From Akkermansia muciniphila (lineage in GTDB: Bacteria > Verrucomicrobiota > Verrucomicrobiia > Limisphaerales > BJHT01), in NCBI GenBank assembly GCA_945861535.1, contig CAMAUZ010000008.1:61734-125733 (forward strand): a stretch of DNA of 64,000 nucleotides, read 5' to 3'. The notes under the pieces were generated by a model. It had not been told where the DNA came from and did not search any database. It was given only the letters and a program-made list of their open reading frames with translations. Of the stretch, positions 1-8,017 are shown piece by piece; position 1 is the stretch's first letter; every line of letters begins with the position of its first letter. Made by a program: the position numbers and the translations under genes.

Positions 1-259
1 GGAGCGCGGCGGCAACCTCGGCGTAGGCGAGCAGGTGGCGGCGGACGAGGCGAAGTCGGGGGGACGGACGGAGAAAGCGGTGTACGGCAGCGGGCGGAAC
101 GTGGAGATAGACGGCACCATGCAGGAACTCGGCCTCCATCATCCAGAGCAGCACCGGGCGGTAACCGGTGCGCTTGGCATCGAGATCGGCGAGGCGTTCC
201 GGGTGCCGACGGCAGCGCCAGAGATCAATGAAGACCGTGGTGTCGGCTAGGATTTCCAG
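1..259 (-). CDS. PIN-domain toxin (VapC-like), 3' end outside window
   Basis: Read on the minus strand, this frame gives a PIN-domain N-terminus, ILADTTVFIDLWR, whose Asp after LA is the first metal-binding acid of VapC ribonucleases. The frame stays open to the window edge, so the C-terminus is missing. It overlaps the end of the upstream antitoxin gene, as is usual for toxin-antitoxin pairs. No ATG is available near the PIN start; a CTG at 259 is the nearest plausible initiator, so the exact start is uncertain. By family it is a toxin that cleaves RNA when its antitoxin is lost; the target is unknown. Confidence 0.6.
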   Translation of the reverse strand, partial: MEILADTTVFIDLWRCRRHPERLADLDAKRTGYRPVLLWMMEAEFLHGAVYLHVPPAAVHRFLRPSPRLRLVRRHLLAYAEVAAAL

Positions 260-633
260 GGATCGCGCGCCGGAATGGGGTGCGCAAGTTCGCGCTCCCA
301 GGCGGCGAACTCGGCGTTGCTCAAGTCGGGAAGCGTGTCAGCGCAGGCGAGCAACTCAGCAAGCGTGGCTTTGCCCGCCGTCGGCACGCTTCCCCGCTCC
401 CATTCGCGTTCCCGGTCGTAGTCTTCGCAATGCTCCCGATCTTCTTTGGTGGCCGGCGGGAGCGACGCGCGCATCTTCTCGGTCCCAGCCAATCCGCCGC
501 TCTCGGATTTGGAACGCGGGACTTTCCCCAGCGTGGCGAGGGCCGCGCGGACCAGTTCATCGGGGTTGTGAATGTTCGTCGCCGCCTCCGCCGCGCGGAG
601 CAGGGCTTCGTCAATTTCGACGGTGATGCTCAT
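247..633 (-). CDS. Antitoxin of a PIN-type toxin-antitoxin pair
   Basis: A 128-residue protein starting with MSITVEIDEALLRAA, which resembles the N-terminal DNA-binding segment of VapB/Arc-type antitoxins (about residues 1-40), followed by a charged linker and an acidic C-terminal segment (CADTLPDLSNAEFAAWERE) that probably binds the toxin. The ATG at 633 is chosen over the longer reading to 696 because the family motif begins there. It overlaps the downstream PIN gene by about 13 bp, implying translational coupling. By family it neutralises the toxin and represses the operon promoter. The subfamily is not certain. Confidence 0.6.
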   Translation of the reverse strand: MSITVEIDEALLRAAEAATNIHNPDELVRAALATLGKVPRSKSESGGLAGTEKMRASLPPATKEDREHCEDYDREREWERGSVPTAGKATLAELLACADTLPDLSNAEFAAWERELAHPIPARDPWKS

Positions 634-709
634 GGCAGCAGGGTATCGCGCGGGCGCGGGCATTGCCAGCAGGGTTCCCATGGCTTTAATCCCCAACTAC
701 AAAATTGGA

Positions 710-972
710 GAGCACACCCGCCCGCGGGTGTGGCTGGATGCGCCCTCGCATCCGGCCTCCGAGCCGCGCATCGGCTATAGTCCCGCCTACGTTTTCCTCG
801 GCCGCAATATCAGCGGTATGGCCTGTCGTCCGTGCTGGCGATAGATGAGGAAATCCGAGTCCAACGTGAACACCGACATCCCCGGATGGAGTTCCGCCAG
901 CCGCACCAGACAGGCGTCTGCCAGCGACATGGGAACATTGCGGTAGGACTGCATGAGCCGCGTCACCGCCAC
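710..972. repeat. Direct repeat, copy 1 (263 bp)
   Basis: Matches 1708-1970 without gaps at a constant offset of 998 bp and with only scattered substitutions. It covers the 3' part of the PIN toxin gene and the palindromic downstream stretch that carries GCACACCCGCC and GGGTGTGGC. Confidence 0.9.
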
Positions 973-1212
973 CACCTCATCCGCAAAAGAAAAATCCACC
1001 CGGATGAAACCTGCGACGAGGAATTTCTCCAGCTTTTCCAGCACCACTTCGCGGCCCGCCAGCAGGTGGATGGTTTCCGACAGCACTGCTTCACAGGTGA
1101 TGAACGGCGGCTCCAACTCCTTGAAACGCGCGACCGCCCATTCGTGATCGTCATCATTCCGGTTCAGGAACGCGACCAGCGGACCGGTGTCCAGCAGGGC
1201 GGACCTATTCAC
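787..1212 (-). CDS. PIN-domain toxin (VapC-like ribonuclease)
   Basis: A complete 141-residue PIN domain. Asp8 (LLDTGPL), Glu46 (VLSETIHLL), Asp99 (SLADACLVRL) and Asp118/120 (FTLDSDF) fit the acidic metal-binding set. The start is GTG at 1212, overlapping the antitoxin gene by 8 bp. By family it is a Mg-dependent endoribonuclease toxin. Its 3' half is duplicated 998 bp upstream (1708-1970), so this intact copy sits between two copies of its own tail. Family assignment is strong; the RNA target is unknown. Confidence 0.82.
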   Translation of the reverse strand: MNRSALLDTGPLVAFLNRNDDDHEWAVARFKELEPPFITCEAVLSETIHLLAGREVVLEKLEKFLVAGFIRVDFSFADEVVAVTRLMQSYRNVPMSLADACLVRLAELHPGMSVFTLDSDFLIYRQHGRQAIPLILRPRKT

Positions 1213-1444
1213 GACCGTAGTTCGTCAGGTGCCGTTTGTTGGCCGCCAGATCGCGCGGGGCGTCCGCCACCACGCCACACGCCTCCTGCATGACATCGTA
1301 GGCGGAAGGCCTTGGCCGCGCAGGTGCCAGCGAGGATTCCAGCAACTCGCGCGCGAGCGCTGCCTTGGACACGCGTCGTTTGGCCGCCACCGCCGCCAGT
1401 TCCGCCGCCAACTGGTTTGGCAATTTCAGGGAGATCGTTGTCAT
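1205..1444 (-). CDS. Ribbon-helix-helix antitoxin
   Basis: A 79-residue protein beginning MTTISLKLPNQLAAELAA, the beta-strand plus helix of a ribbon-helix-helix DNA-binding domain (residues 1-45), with a C-terminal tail ending HLTNYGRE that probably wraps the toxin. The ATG at 1444 is unambiguous. It is first in a two-gene operon with the PIN toxin, overlapping it by 8 bp. By family it is an autorepressor and toxin inhibitor. Confidence 0.78.
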   Translation of the reverse strand: MTTISLKLPNQLAAELAAVAAKRRVSKAALARELLESSLAPARPRPSAYDVMQEACGVVADAPRDLAANKRHLTNYGRE

Positions 1445-1593
1445 CGGCGCAGACTACCTACCGACCGGCACCCGAACAAGCGCGCGGTTTTTTTTGGCAA
1501 AGACGTCAAACTCGAAAACCTCCGCACCTCAAGCCGACATTCCCCTGAACCTGAGAGCCTGGTTGAAAGATCCCATGAGCCGCGAGCGACTGC

Positions 1594-1665
1594 GTTTGGA
1601 GTTCCGCGTTTACGCGGTCCGCTGGTCGTATCCCGCCTGAGCCGCGTAAACGCGGAACTCCAAAC
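1594..1665. repeat. Perfect inverted repeat, 24-bp arms
   Basis: Arms 1594-1617 and 1642-1665 are exact reverse complements built around GTTCCGCGTTTACGCGG, with a 24-bp spacer. It lies upstream of the antitoxin gene. The same word (GGCGTTTACGCC-like) recurs in other gaps, for example near 39730. Confidence 0.85.
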
Positions 1666-1707
1666 CGGGGTTTTCAAAACAGCCTCTGAACTTCGCAGCG
1701 AAACGGG

Positions 1708-1970
1708 GAGCACACCCGCCCACGGGTGTGGCTGGATGCGCCCTCGCATCCGGCCTCCGAGCCGCGCATCGGCTATAGTCCCGCCTACGTTTTCCTCGGC
1801 CGCAAAATCAGCGGTATGGCCTGCCGTCCGTGCTGGCGATAGATGAGAAAGTCCGAGTCCAACGTGAACACTGACATCCCCGGATGGAGTTCCGCCAATC
1901 GCACCAGGCAAGCGTCTGCCAGCGACATGGGAACGTCACGGTAGGACTGCATGAGCCGCGTCACCGCCAC
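1708..1970. repeat. Direct repeat, copy 2 (263 bp)
   Basis: Second copy of 710-972. Its homology stops abruptly at 1970, inside the coding region of the duplicated toxin tail, marking the duplication boundary. Confidence 0.9.
1785..1970 (-). pseudogene. Duplicated C-terminal fragment of the PIN toxin
   Basis: Encodes about the last 61 residues of the 787-1212 toxin, from VAVTRLMQSYR to the same ending RPRKT, with Asn92 changed to Asp. It lacks the first two catalytic acids and has no start of its own; the open frame upstream of the homology (to about 2006) is unrelated sequence. It is a remnant left by the 263-bp duplication and should be non-functional. Confidence 0.8.
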
Positions 1971-2102
1971 CGCCCCGGGAAAACCGAGGCAAACAGTGGG
2001 GTGCATCCGGCCCGCTCGCGGGGAAATCCTGCACCGTTTGTCTGCCGCTTGCTCTCGACGATTCCAGAATACGAAGGTCTGCGAACCCGCTGAGGCTTGT
2101 GA

Positions 2103-3386
2103 TCACACGACCTCGAACTCCCGCACTTCAAGCGCGTTCCGGCCGGACTTTTGCAGGGGGCGCGGCTCGGGCTGGGCGAAGTCGTTGCCGTCCACGGCGC
2201 GGGCGCGCAGGGAGTATTTGCCGGGGGGCAGTCCGTTCAGCGCGGCGGACCAGGAGATCATGCTGTAGCGCAGAGGCCAGGTCGCGGGCTGGCCGGTCTG
2301 GGAATTGAAGCCGAGGATTTTTCGGGCGGAGACGCCGGCGGGGAGGACGCTGGTCCAGTCGGCGGGCGGGGCTTCGAGCTGCGCCGCGATCCATTGCTCG
2401 GTGGCGGTGGCGGGCGCGCCAGACGCGCCGGGCTTGGCGTGGTCGCGGCTCAGCGAGTACTCGACGCGCTTGAGACCGGACCAGCCGGAGATGACGAGGC
2501 CGCCGATGGACACGGCCTGACCGGCGGGGATTTTCGCGGGGACGTTGTCGAGATACGCGGCGGTCTTGAGCGGTGCCTCGGGGTCGTTGTTCTGTTCGGC
2601 GTAGGTGTCGTTGGCGCGGTGGTCATTGGTGACGACGATGCGCTGGAGCCACTTGATGGATTTGAAGCCATGCGCCCACGGGATGACCATGCGCACCGGG
2701 CCGCCGCGGAGGAGCGAGATGGGTTCGCCGTTGAGGCGGTAGGCGAGGAAGGCGGGCAGTTCGCCGGGCGGTGTTTCCATCGCCTGCGAATAGCTGAGCG
2801 AGGATTGGAAAAGCTGCTTGGGATCGTGGTTGTGAAAGCCCCAGTAGTAGATGCGGCGCACGTTGCGCAGCGTGCCGCAGAGGCGCAGCACTTCGCGCAA
2901 CGGCACGCCTTCCCACAGGCCCTGGCCGAGCGGCGCGGGGATGTTGAGGCACTGCATGGCCTTGAGGAATTTCACTTCGTGCTGCTTGCCGAGTTCGAGC
3001 AGCGCGGGCAGGTCCAGCGCGGTGCCGTCGGCGAGCGTGATCGCCTTGCTGAGGCCGGCGGGATCTTTGGCGGCGGGATTTGCCGGGGTGTCGGCGGTGA
3101 TTTCCAAGCGCCAGGTTGCGGGCGTGAGGCGGGCCTGAATCAGCGCGTCGCCGGTGAGCGAGTGGGGCTTGGGCGTGCCACGGGAGACGTCGCGGAATTT
3201 GTCGGCGGGCGTGAGGAAGGGGCGGGGCGCCGCGGGGGCGGCGGGCTTTGGTGGAGCCGATGCGGGTGCGGGTGCGGCGGTGGCGGAAGGGGAAAGGCCG
3301 CTGGACAGCGCGAGCGTCGCCAGCGCGGAACTGGTGCGCACGAAAGCGCGGCGGGTGACCGGCGTGGAGGCGGGCGGAGTTTTCAT
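2103..3386 (-). CDS. Tat-exported molybdopterin-dependent oxidoreductase (sulfite oxidase-like)
   Basis: A 427-residue protein with a twin-arginine signal (TRRAFVRTSS, Arg12-Arg13) followed by an Ala/Pro-rich linker. The core is an oxidoreductase molybdopterin-binding domain (about 80-260): Cys146 in LKAMQCLNI is the expected Mo ligand, and GGPVRMVIPWAHGFKSIKWL matches the conserved cofactor/arginine region. A Mo-co dimerisation-like domain follows (about 290-425, with GLPPGKYSLRARAVDG). The ATG at 3386 is chosen because the Tat signal begins there. By family it oxidises or reduces a small sulfur compound in the periplasm; no heme partner is adjacent, so the electron acceptor and substrate are unknown. 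It is transcribed divergently from pfp. Confidence 0.88.
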   Translation of the reverse strand: MKTPPASTPVTRRAFVRTSSALATLALSSGLSPSATAAPAPASAPPKPAAPAAPRPFLTPADKFRDVSRGTPKPHSLTGDALIQARLTPATWRLEITADTPANPAAKDPAGLSKAITLADGTALDLPALLELGKQHEVKFLKAMQCLNIPAPLGQGLWEGVPLREVLRLCGTLRNVRRIYYWGFHNHDPKQLFQSSLSYSQAMETPPGELPAFLAYRLNGEPISLLRGGPVRMVIPWAHGFKSIKWLQRIVVTNDHRANDTYAEQNNDPEAPLKTAAYLDNVPAKIPAGQAVSIGGLVISGWSGLKRVEYSLSRDHAKPGASGAPATATEQWIAAQLEAPPADWTSVLPAGVSARKILGFNSQTGQPATWPLRYSMISWSAALNGLPPGKYSLRARAVDGNDFAQPEPRPLQKSGRNALEVREFEVV

Positions 3387-3659
3387 GGAATGGCGCGGAC
3401 GTTTGCAGACGGGCCGCGGCGGGGCAAGCGCGGCGGGGATAATCCCGGAGGTCGAGGGATTCGAGGGGAGCGGGTGGTCGGTGCCCCGGTTGCGCTCCGG
3501 GACAGGCAAGCGGAATCCGGCAGCCAAGTCGTTCCGACAGAAATCACCTTTGACAGCACCCGCGCCGATGGGCATCGTGCGCGCTCGTTTGCGACGGAGA
3601 ATCGGGGCGGTGCAACTGTTTCCTCCAGCAACAACGCCCGGAACATAGAAATTAAATTT
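3387..3659. promoter_or_regulatory. Divergent intergenic region
   Basis: The 273 bp between the oxidoreductase and pfp must hold both promoters. It ends in an A/T-rich stretch (GAAATTAAATTT) directly before the pfp ATG, with no strong Shine-Dalgarno sequence. No convincing -35/-10 pair was identified. Confidence 0.4.
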
Positions 3660-4931
3660 ATGGCAGAACTAGTCGGAAATCTTTTGGTCGCCCAGTCCGG
3701 CGGCCCTACGGCCGTCATCAACGCCAGCGTCGCCGGGGTGGTGCAGGAGGCTGGCAAGCACGAGTTCGTCGAGGAAATCTACGGCGGCTTGAACGGCATC
3801 CTCGGCATCCTCAACGAGGAACTCATCGACCTGAACGATGAGCGCGCCAAGACCATCGAGGGCCTGAAACACACGCCCGCGGCGGCCCTCGGCACCTGCC
3901 GTTACAAGATTGATTTCAAGAAAAAGCCCGAGCAGGCCACCAAGGACATGGACCGGTTGTTCGAGGTTTTTCAGGCCCACAACATCCGCTATTTCTTCTA
4001 CATCGGCGGCAACGATTCGCAGGACACGGCGAACAAGATCAACGAGGAGGCGATCAAGCGCGCCTGGGACATGCGCATCATCGGCGTGCCCAAGACGATC
4101 GACAACGACCTGCCCCACACCGACCACTGCCCCGGCTTCGGCTCGGTGATCAAGTACAACGCCGCGACGGTCATGGAGGTCGCCTGCGATGTCGGCAGCA
4201 TGGCCACCGATGACGGTGCCTGCTGCATCATCGAGGTGATGGGCCGCTCGGCCGGTTGGATCGCCGCCGGCACCATTCTCGCGCGGCGGAAGGCGACCGA
4301 CGCGCCGCACATCATTTTGGTTCCCGAGATTGCGCTCAACGAAACCGTGTTTCTGGCCAAGGTGAAAGAGACGGTCGAGGCCCATAAATTCTGCGTGGTG
4401 GTCGTCGGCGAAGGCGTGAAGAACGCCGCCGGTGACGAAATCGGCGTGGACAAGAAGAATGTGGATGCGTTCGGGCATCCGGTGCTCGGCGGCGCGGCTG
4501 AGCATCTGGCGGAACTCATCCAGGGCAAGTTGAAGACCAAGACTCGCACCGTGAAGCTCGGCTACGCGCAACGCGCCGCCGCCCACTTCGCGAGCGAGAC
4601 GGACGTCGAGGAAGCCGCCGCCTGCGGGGCCGCGGCGGTAAAGGCGGCGATGGAGGGCAAGAGCGGCTTCATGGTCAAGCTCGTGCGCGTTCAGAACAAT
4701 CCGTATCAATGGACCACCGGCCTGCAATCGCTGGCGGACATTGCCAACGTTGAGCATTTTGTGCCGCGCGAATGGATGAGCGAGGACGGGTTCGCGCCCA
4801 ATGAATTGTTCGTCGAGTACGCCCTGCCGCTCGTCGCGGGCCAGCTCAAGCTGCCCACCGAGAACGGCCTGCCCAAGTTCGTCACGCTCGACAAAAGCCC
4901 CGTCGAAAAGAAACTGCCCCCGCGGGCCTGA
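3660..4931 (+). CDS. pfp: Pyrophosphate--fructose 6-phosphate 1-phosphotransferase
   Basis: A 423-residue phosphofructokinase. The N-terminus has the phosphate-binding VAQSGGPTAVINAS; GGND at 116-119 places Asp119 at the position that is Gly in ATP-dependent enzymes, and PKTIDND (144-150) has Lys where ATP enzymes have Gly. Both features mark the PPi-using class. MGRSAGW (204-210) is the sugar-phosphate site. It interconverts fructose 6-phosphate and fructose 1,6-bisphosphate using PPi/Pi and so can serve glycolysis or gluconeogenesis. The ATG at 3660 is preceded by an A/T-rich leader without a clear ribosome-binding site. A strong terminator follows, so it is probably monocistronic. Confidence 0.93.
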   Translation: MAELVGNLLVAQSGGPTAVINASVAGVVQEAGKHEFVEEIYGGLNGILGILNEELIDLNDERAKTIEGLKHTPAAALGTCRYKIDFKKKPEQATKDMDRLFEVFQAHNIRYFFYIGGNDSQDTANKINEEAIKRAWDMRIIGVPKTIDNDLPHTDHCPGFGSVIKYNAATVMEVACDVGSMATDDGACCIIEVMGRSAGWIAAGTILARRKATDAPHIILVPEIALNETVFLAKVKETVEAHKFCVVVVGEGVKNAAGDEIGVDKKNVDAFGHPVLGGAAEHLAELIQGKLKTKTRTVKLGYAQRAAAHFASETDVEEAAACGAAAVKAAMEGKSGFMVKLVRVQNNPYQWTTGLQSLADIANVEHFVPREWMSEDGFAPNELFVEYALPLVAGQLKLPTENGLPKFVTLDKSPVEKKLPPRA

Positions 4932-4967
4932 GCGCGATCCGGCCACTGGCCGCAGCAAAAACTTCCT

Positions 4968-4999
4968 GAGCGCCGACCGAGGTCGGCGCTCTTTTTTTT
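4968..4999 (+). terminator. Rho-independent terminator after pfp
   Basis: A 9-bp perfect GC-rich stem (AGCGCCGAC / GTCGGCGCT) with loop CGAG, followed by eight Ts, 37 bp after the pfp stop codon. Confidence 0.9.
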
Positions 5000-5022
5000 G
5001 CCCCCGGCTGAACCCTGAAGCG

Positions 5023-5149
5023 GGCCGCAAAAAACGCAAAAAGACGCATAGAGGACGGAGCATTTAATGGCTTTGCCACGAGCGGTTTCGCCCCTCGGTG
5101 ACCGGTCCGCATCCGCTCCGTTTTGCGTTCTTTGCGTTCTTTTGCGGCC
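5023..5149. repeat. Long inverted repeat, GCCGCAAAAAACGC type
   Basis: Arms 5023-5061 and 5115-5149 are imperfect reverse complements (GGCCGCAAAA... and ...TTTTGCGGCC) containing short GCAAAA/ACGC repeats. It fills the gap between pfp and the DUF971 gene, with no coding signal. Confidence 0.8.
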
Positions 5150-5233
5150 ATCCCATTTCCAAGTTCGGACTGCCACCAAATCAATTGGCGCAAAACCTTG
5201 GCCGCGTCGCACCTCGCGGGGTAGCCTCCGGTC

Positions 5234-5533
5234 ATGCGACCTGTGGACATCCAGCAAATCGGCGATGAATTGGCTTTCAAATGGGACGATGGCGGCGAGA
5301 CCTTTGTCCGCCTCGAAGACCTCCGCCGCCATTGCCCGTGCGCCGGCTGCAAGGGCGAGGTCGATGTGATGGGGAACCTCTACAAAAATCCCGACCGGCC
5401 CTATACGGCGCAGGCGTTCCAGCTTCAGCGGCTCGCGTTTGTCGGCGGCTACGCCGTGCAACCGTTCTGGATGGACGGCCACAATACCGGGCTTTTCTCC
5501 TTCGACTACCTGCGGAATCTCGGGGCCGCGTGA
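5234..5533 (+). CDS. DUF971 family protein (GBBH-like N-terminal domain)
   Basis: A 99-residue protein that is a single DUF971 domain: an N-terminal strand segment (LAFKWDDGGETFVRLEDLR), a CPCAGC cluster at about 34-39, and the closing GHNTGLFSFDYLR. In other proteins this fold is the zinc-containing N-terminal domain of gamma-butyrobetaine hydroxylase; stand-alone members are linked by context to iron-sulfur metabolism, but none of that context is visible here. It starts at ATG 5234 and is followed by a 200-bp gap without an obvious gene. Confidence 0.85.
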   Translation: MRPVDIQQIGDELAFKWDDGGETFVRLEDLRRHCPCAGCKGEVDVMGNLYKNPDRPYTAQAFQLQRLAFVGGYAVQPFWMDGHNTGLFSFDYLRNLGAA

Positions 5534-5735
5534 CGCAGCCGCAATCCCAGGAGCGCGGCTGTGTCCGCTGAGGACCAGCCGCAGCGGCCCAGAATCCCCG
5601 CAGGCACCCGTTGGAATTAGCAGCGTCTCCCGCGATCAATCCGCGGCTGCTGGTGTTCAGCGCCCACAGCCGCGCCCCGGGAAAAAACCTTGCGGCGCGC
5701 TGCGGACAGAAGCGCCCGGCCAACCCACGGCCGGC

Positions 5736-6185
5736 TCACGCCACGCCGCCAAACGACACGAAATCGTCGAGGTCCAGCACCTCGAACCACGACGTGATGT
5801 CCTCGCGTTTCGGTCCGATCTTGGCGTGGTAATCGTTGAAATACTGCCGGGCCTCCACGTCCGCAGGGCCGCGCTGATCGTGGTAGGCGGACCACGCCAG
5901 AATCGCCACCACCGACGGCTTGGTCTGCGAGTTCGCCGTCACCCATTCCAACATTTCCCCGTCGCCTCTGCCCTTCGACAGCTCGGCCAGGAACGCCTCG
6001 GCGCTGATGCCGGCGAAATCGAACCAGTGTTTGTCCAGCGGACAGTCGTAGTGATATTCGCCCTGTTTCCCGCCGAGGGTCGCGCGCCCTTTGTCGAGGA
6101 GCCGGGGCAGCAGGACAAAGCCGCCGAGCCGCACGCGCGGGCTGCGGGGCGGACGTTGGGTGAGATCAGGGGTGTTGGTGGGCAT
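5736..6185 (-). CDS. DUF5069 domain protein
   Basis: A 149-residue cytosolic protein of the DUF5069 family, recognisable from DLTQRPPRSPRVRLGGFVLL at the N-terminus, RATLGGKQGEYHYDCPLD in the middle and DLDDFVSFGG at the C-terminus. The start at 6185 is supported by a good GGAGAG ribosome-binding site about 8 bp upstream; the longer frame to 6257 runs through a terminator hairpin and is rejected. The family is common in Verrucomicrobia and has no known function. Confidence 0.85.
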   Translation of the reverse strand: MPTNTPDLTQRPPRSPRVRLGGFVLLPRLLDKGRATLGGKQGEYHYDCPLDKHWFDFAGISAEAFLAELSKGRGDGEMLEWVTANSQTKPSVVAILAWSAYHDQRGPADVEARQYFNDYHAKIGPKREDITSWFEVLDLDDFVSFGGVA

Positions 6186-6217
6186 GATTTTCTCTCCGGT
6201 GTGATTGCTGGGTTGCA

Positions 6218-6252
6218 CAAAAAAAGCGGACCTGTGTTGCCACAGGCCCGCT
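6218..6252 (-). terminator. Rho-independent terminator on the minus strand
   Basis: A 12-bp stem (AGCGGGCCTGTG / CACAGGTCCGCT, one wobble pair) with loop GCAA, followed by seven Ts. It ends transcription of the 6272-8008 gene just before the DUF5069 gene. Confidence 0.9.
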
Positions 6253-6271
6253 GCCAAAGGAACGCCGTGGA

Positions 6272-8008
6272 CTATGAAGCTCCGGGTGTCGGGGTTTCCG
6301 GGACCACCGGAGCCACAACTGCCGGCGGCTCCGGCGTCGGCGCGGACGACGGCACTTCGGGCGCGGCAACGGCCGTCGATGCGGCCGGTGATTCGGCAAT
6401 CGCAGGGGTGGCCGCGACCGTGGCGGCGGCGACTGCGGCAGGTGCGGAAGCAGGCGCGACGGCAGGCGTCGGCTTCGGCGGCCGCGGCGGCGGCGTGGGC
6501 TTCACCAGCGGTCGTTTGGCTGTCTCCATGAAACCATTGGCGAATTCGATGACGTGGCCCTGATGCACGAGCCAGTGCAGATCGGCAATGATTGCCTTCT
6601 GCGCGGGCGTCGGCTCAGGCACTGCTGGAGTCGCTGCGGCGGCAGGAGCGCCTTCGGCTCCAGCGGCGGCGGGTGTCGCCGGCGGTGCGGCGGGCGTGGG
6701 GGCGAGGGCTTCGACCAACTGCCGCCGCGTGCATTTCGGATGCGCGTCGAGATACTCGACGATGCTCTTCAAGCTGTCTGACACCGGCGTCGCTGCCAGG
6801 TCCAGGAAGTGCGGCCGCGCCACCGAGACGTGCGTGATGGTTTTGTTGACCTTGAAAAACTGCAAGCCGGCGCCGGCAAACTGCTGGCTCAGGAAGGTCA
6901 CCAGCTTCAGCGGGAACCGGTTGAGGTCCTCGACCACGCGCCGCGCGATCGTGCGCAACGGGGTGCTCAGAATGTTCCGCGCCGCCGCGCCATTCATCTC
7001 CCAGCTCTCGACCGGCTGCAGCAGCGCGGGCAGATGGGTCTCGCGGAAGTGCTGCTCGACCTCGTCGCGCGTTTTCAGCTTCTTCGGCTCGGGCACGTTC
7101 AGGCACGAGTAGTCGAGCTTGAAGCTCTGCTCCTCGATCCACTGTTTCACCACGGCTTCGTCCCGCACGATTTTCACCCGCGCCTTGAAGGCGTCGAACG
7201 GCATCCGGCTGAACCGCTCGGTGTGCAATGCCCGCAGTTGTTCCTGATAGCCGTGAAAATTCGGCGGCCCGAGCAGCACCCCGCTCATGCCGCATTGGGC
7301 GACGAACGTGTAATTGCCCTTGGGCGCTTCGGCCGCCGTCTTCTCCGTCGCGTAGAACGTGTTGAAATGCTTGTCCAGCGCGTACCGCACCACGTCGGAC
7401 TCCGATAGCCACAGGGTGTTGTCGAGGTTGAAGACGTAGAGCTGCTGCACCGGCTTGCCATCGGGCCGCTTCACCACCGCGAACCGGACCACGTAACGCT
7501 CCGGCTTCTGCAACACGAGCGCGGCGATCTCGAACATCGGATACGCGCGCCCCGAGAGCTTGATCTGGCGCACCAGCGATTCCACGCCCTTCGGCTCGGG
7601 GAAAATTTCCACGTCCAACTCCGGCAACTGCACCTGCGGCTCGCGCGGCTCCTCGGCCCGGTCGCGTCCGCGCGCATCCCCTTGCCGGCCACCCCCGCCG
7701 CCACCACCCGGCCCGCCGCGCCCGTCGCCCCGTCCGCCGCCGCCAGGCGGCCGCGGACCCGAGCGTTCCCCGCCGCCCTGACCGCCGCGCGGACGGCCCC
7801 CGCCACCGCCGCCACCGCCGCCAAAACCACCCCCACCGCCCCCGCCGCCGCCCCGTCGGGGACTGCGATCCGAGCGGTCGCCCCGCTCGCCGCGGTGGCC
7901 TTCTTCACCCGTAACATGTTCGAAACGGCGGGCGTCCGCCGGTTTCGCCGCCCACGCGGGGAGGAACAGGTTTTCCAAATTGAACTCGGACTCAGGAGTT
8001 GTACTCAT
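6272..8008 (-). CDS. RGG/glycine-rich protein of unknown function
   Basis: 578 residues in three parts. Residues 1-50 open with MSTTPESEFNLENLFLPAW. Residues about 50-125 are a low-complexity Gly/Arg tract with RGG and GRGD units, like RNA-binding RGG boxes. Residues about 125-450 form a compact, normally composed domain (starting LPELDVEIFPEPKGVESLVR, with repeated aromatic/basic segments and Cys in VAQCGMSG and YSCLNVPEPKK). The remaining ~130 residues are mainly an Ala/Pro/Val-rich tail interrupted by a helical segment (AQKAIIADLHWLVHQGHVIE) like a winged-helix end. No signal peptide, so cytosolic. I do not recognise the central domain. RNA binding is inferred only from the RGG tract and basic character. 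A strong terminator follows. Confidence 0.7.
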   Translation of the reverse strand: MSTTPESEFNLENLFLPAWAAKPADARRFEHVTGEEGHRGERGDRSDRSPRRGGGGGGGGGFGGGGGGGGGRPRGGQGGGERSGPRPPGGGGRGDGRGGPGGGGGGGRQGDARGRDRAEEPREPQVQLPELDVEIFPEPKGVESLVRQIKLSGRAYPMFEIAALVLQKPERYVVRFAVVKRPDGKPVQQLYVFNLDNTLWLSESDVVRYALDKHFNTFYATEKTAAEAPKGNYTFVAQCGMSGVLLGPPNFHGYQEQLRALHTERFSRMPFDAFKARVKIVRDEAVVKQWIEEQSFKLDYSCLNVPEPKKLKTRDEVEQHFRETHLPALLQPVESWEMNGAAARNILSTPLRTIARRVVEDLNRFPLKLVTFLSQQFAGAGLQFFKVNKTITHVSVARPHFLDLAATPVSDSLKSIVEYLDAHPKCTRRQLVEALAPTPAAPPATPAAAGAEGAPAAAATPAVPEPTPAQKAIIADLHWLVHQGHVIEFANGFMETAKRPLVKPTPPPRPPKPTPAVAPASAPAAVAAATVAATPAIAESPAASTAVAAPEVPSSAPTPEPPAVVAPVVPETPTPGAS

Positions 8009-8017
8009 GCGGCTTCC

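Noticed and set aside
2151..3659. Long open frame reading into pfp from upstream on the plus strand
   Set aside because: It is the antisense of the molybdopterin gene; low-complexity Gly/Ala/Arg composition and no family motif. The pfp start is the ATG at 3660, where homology begins.
4969..5149. Reading the pfp terminator and the adjacent inverted repeat as one riboswitch-like element
   Set aside because: The terminator lies after the stop codon of pfp, and the inverted repeat belongs to a dispersed-looking family without conserved riboswitch loops.
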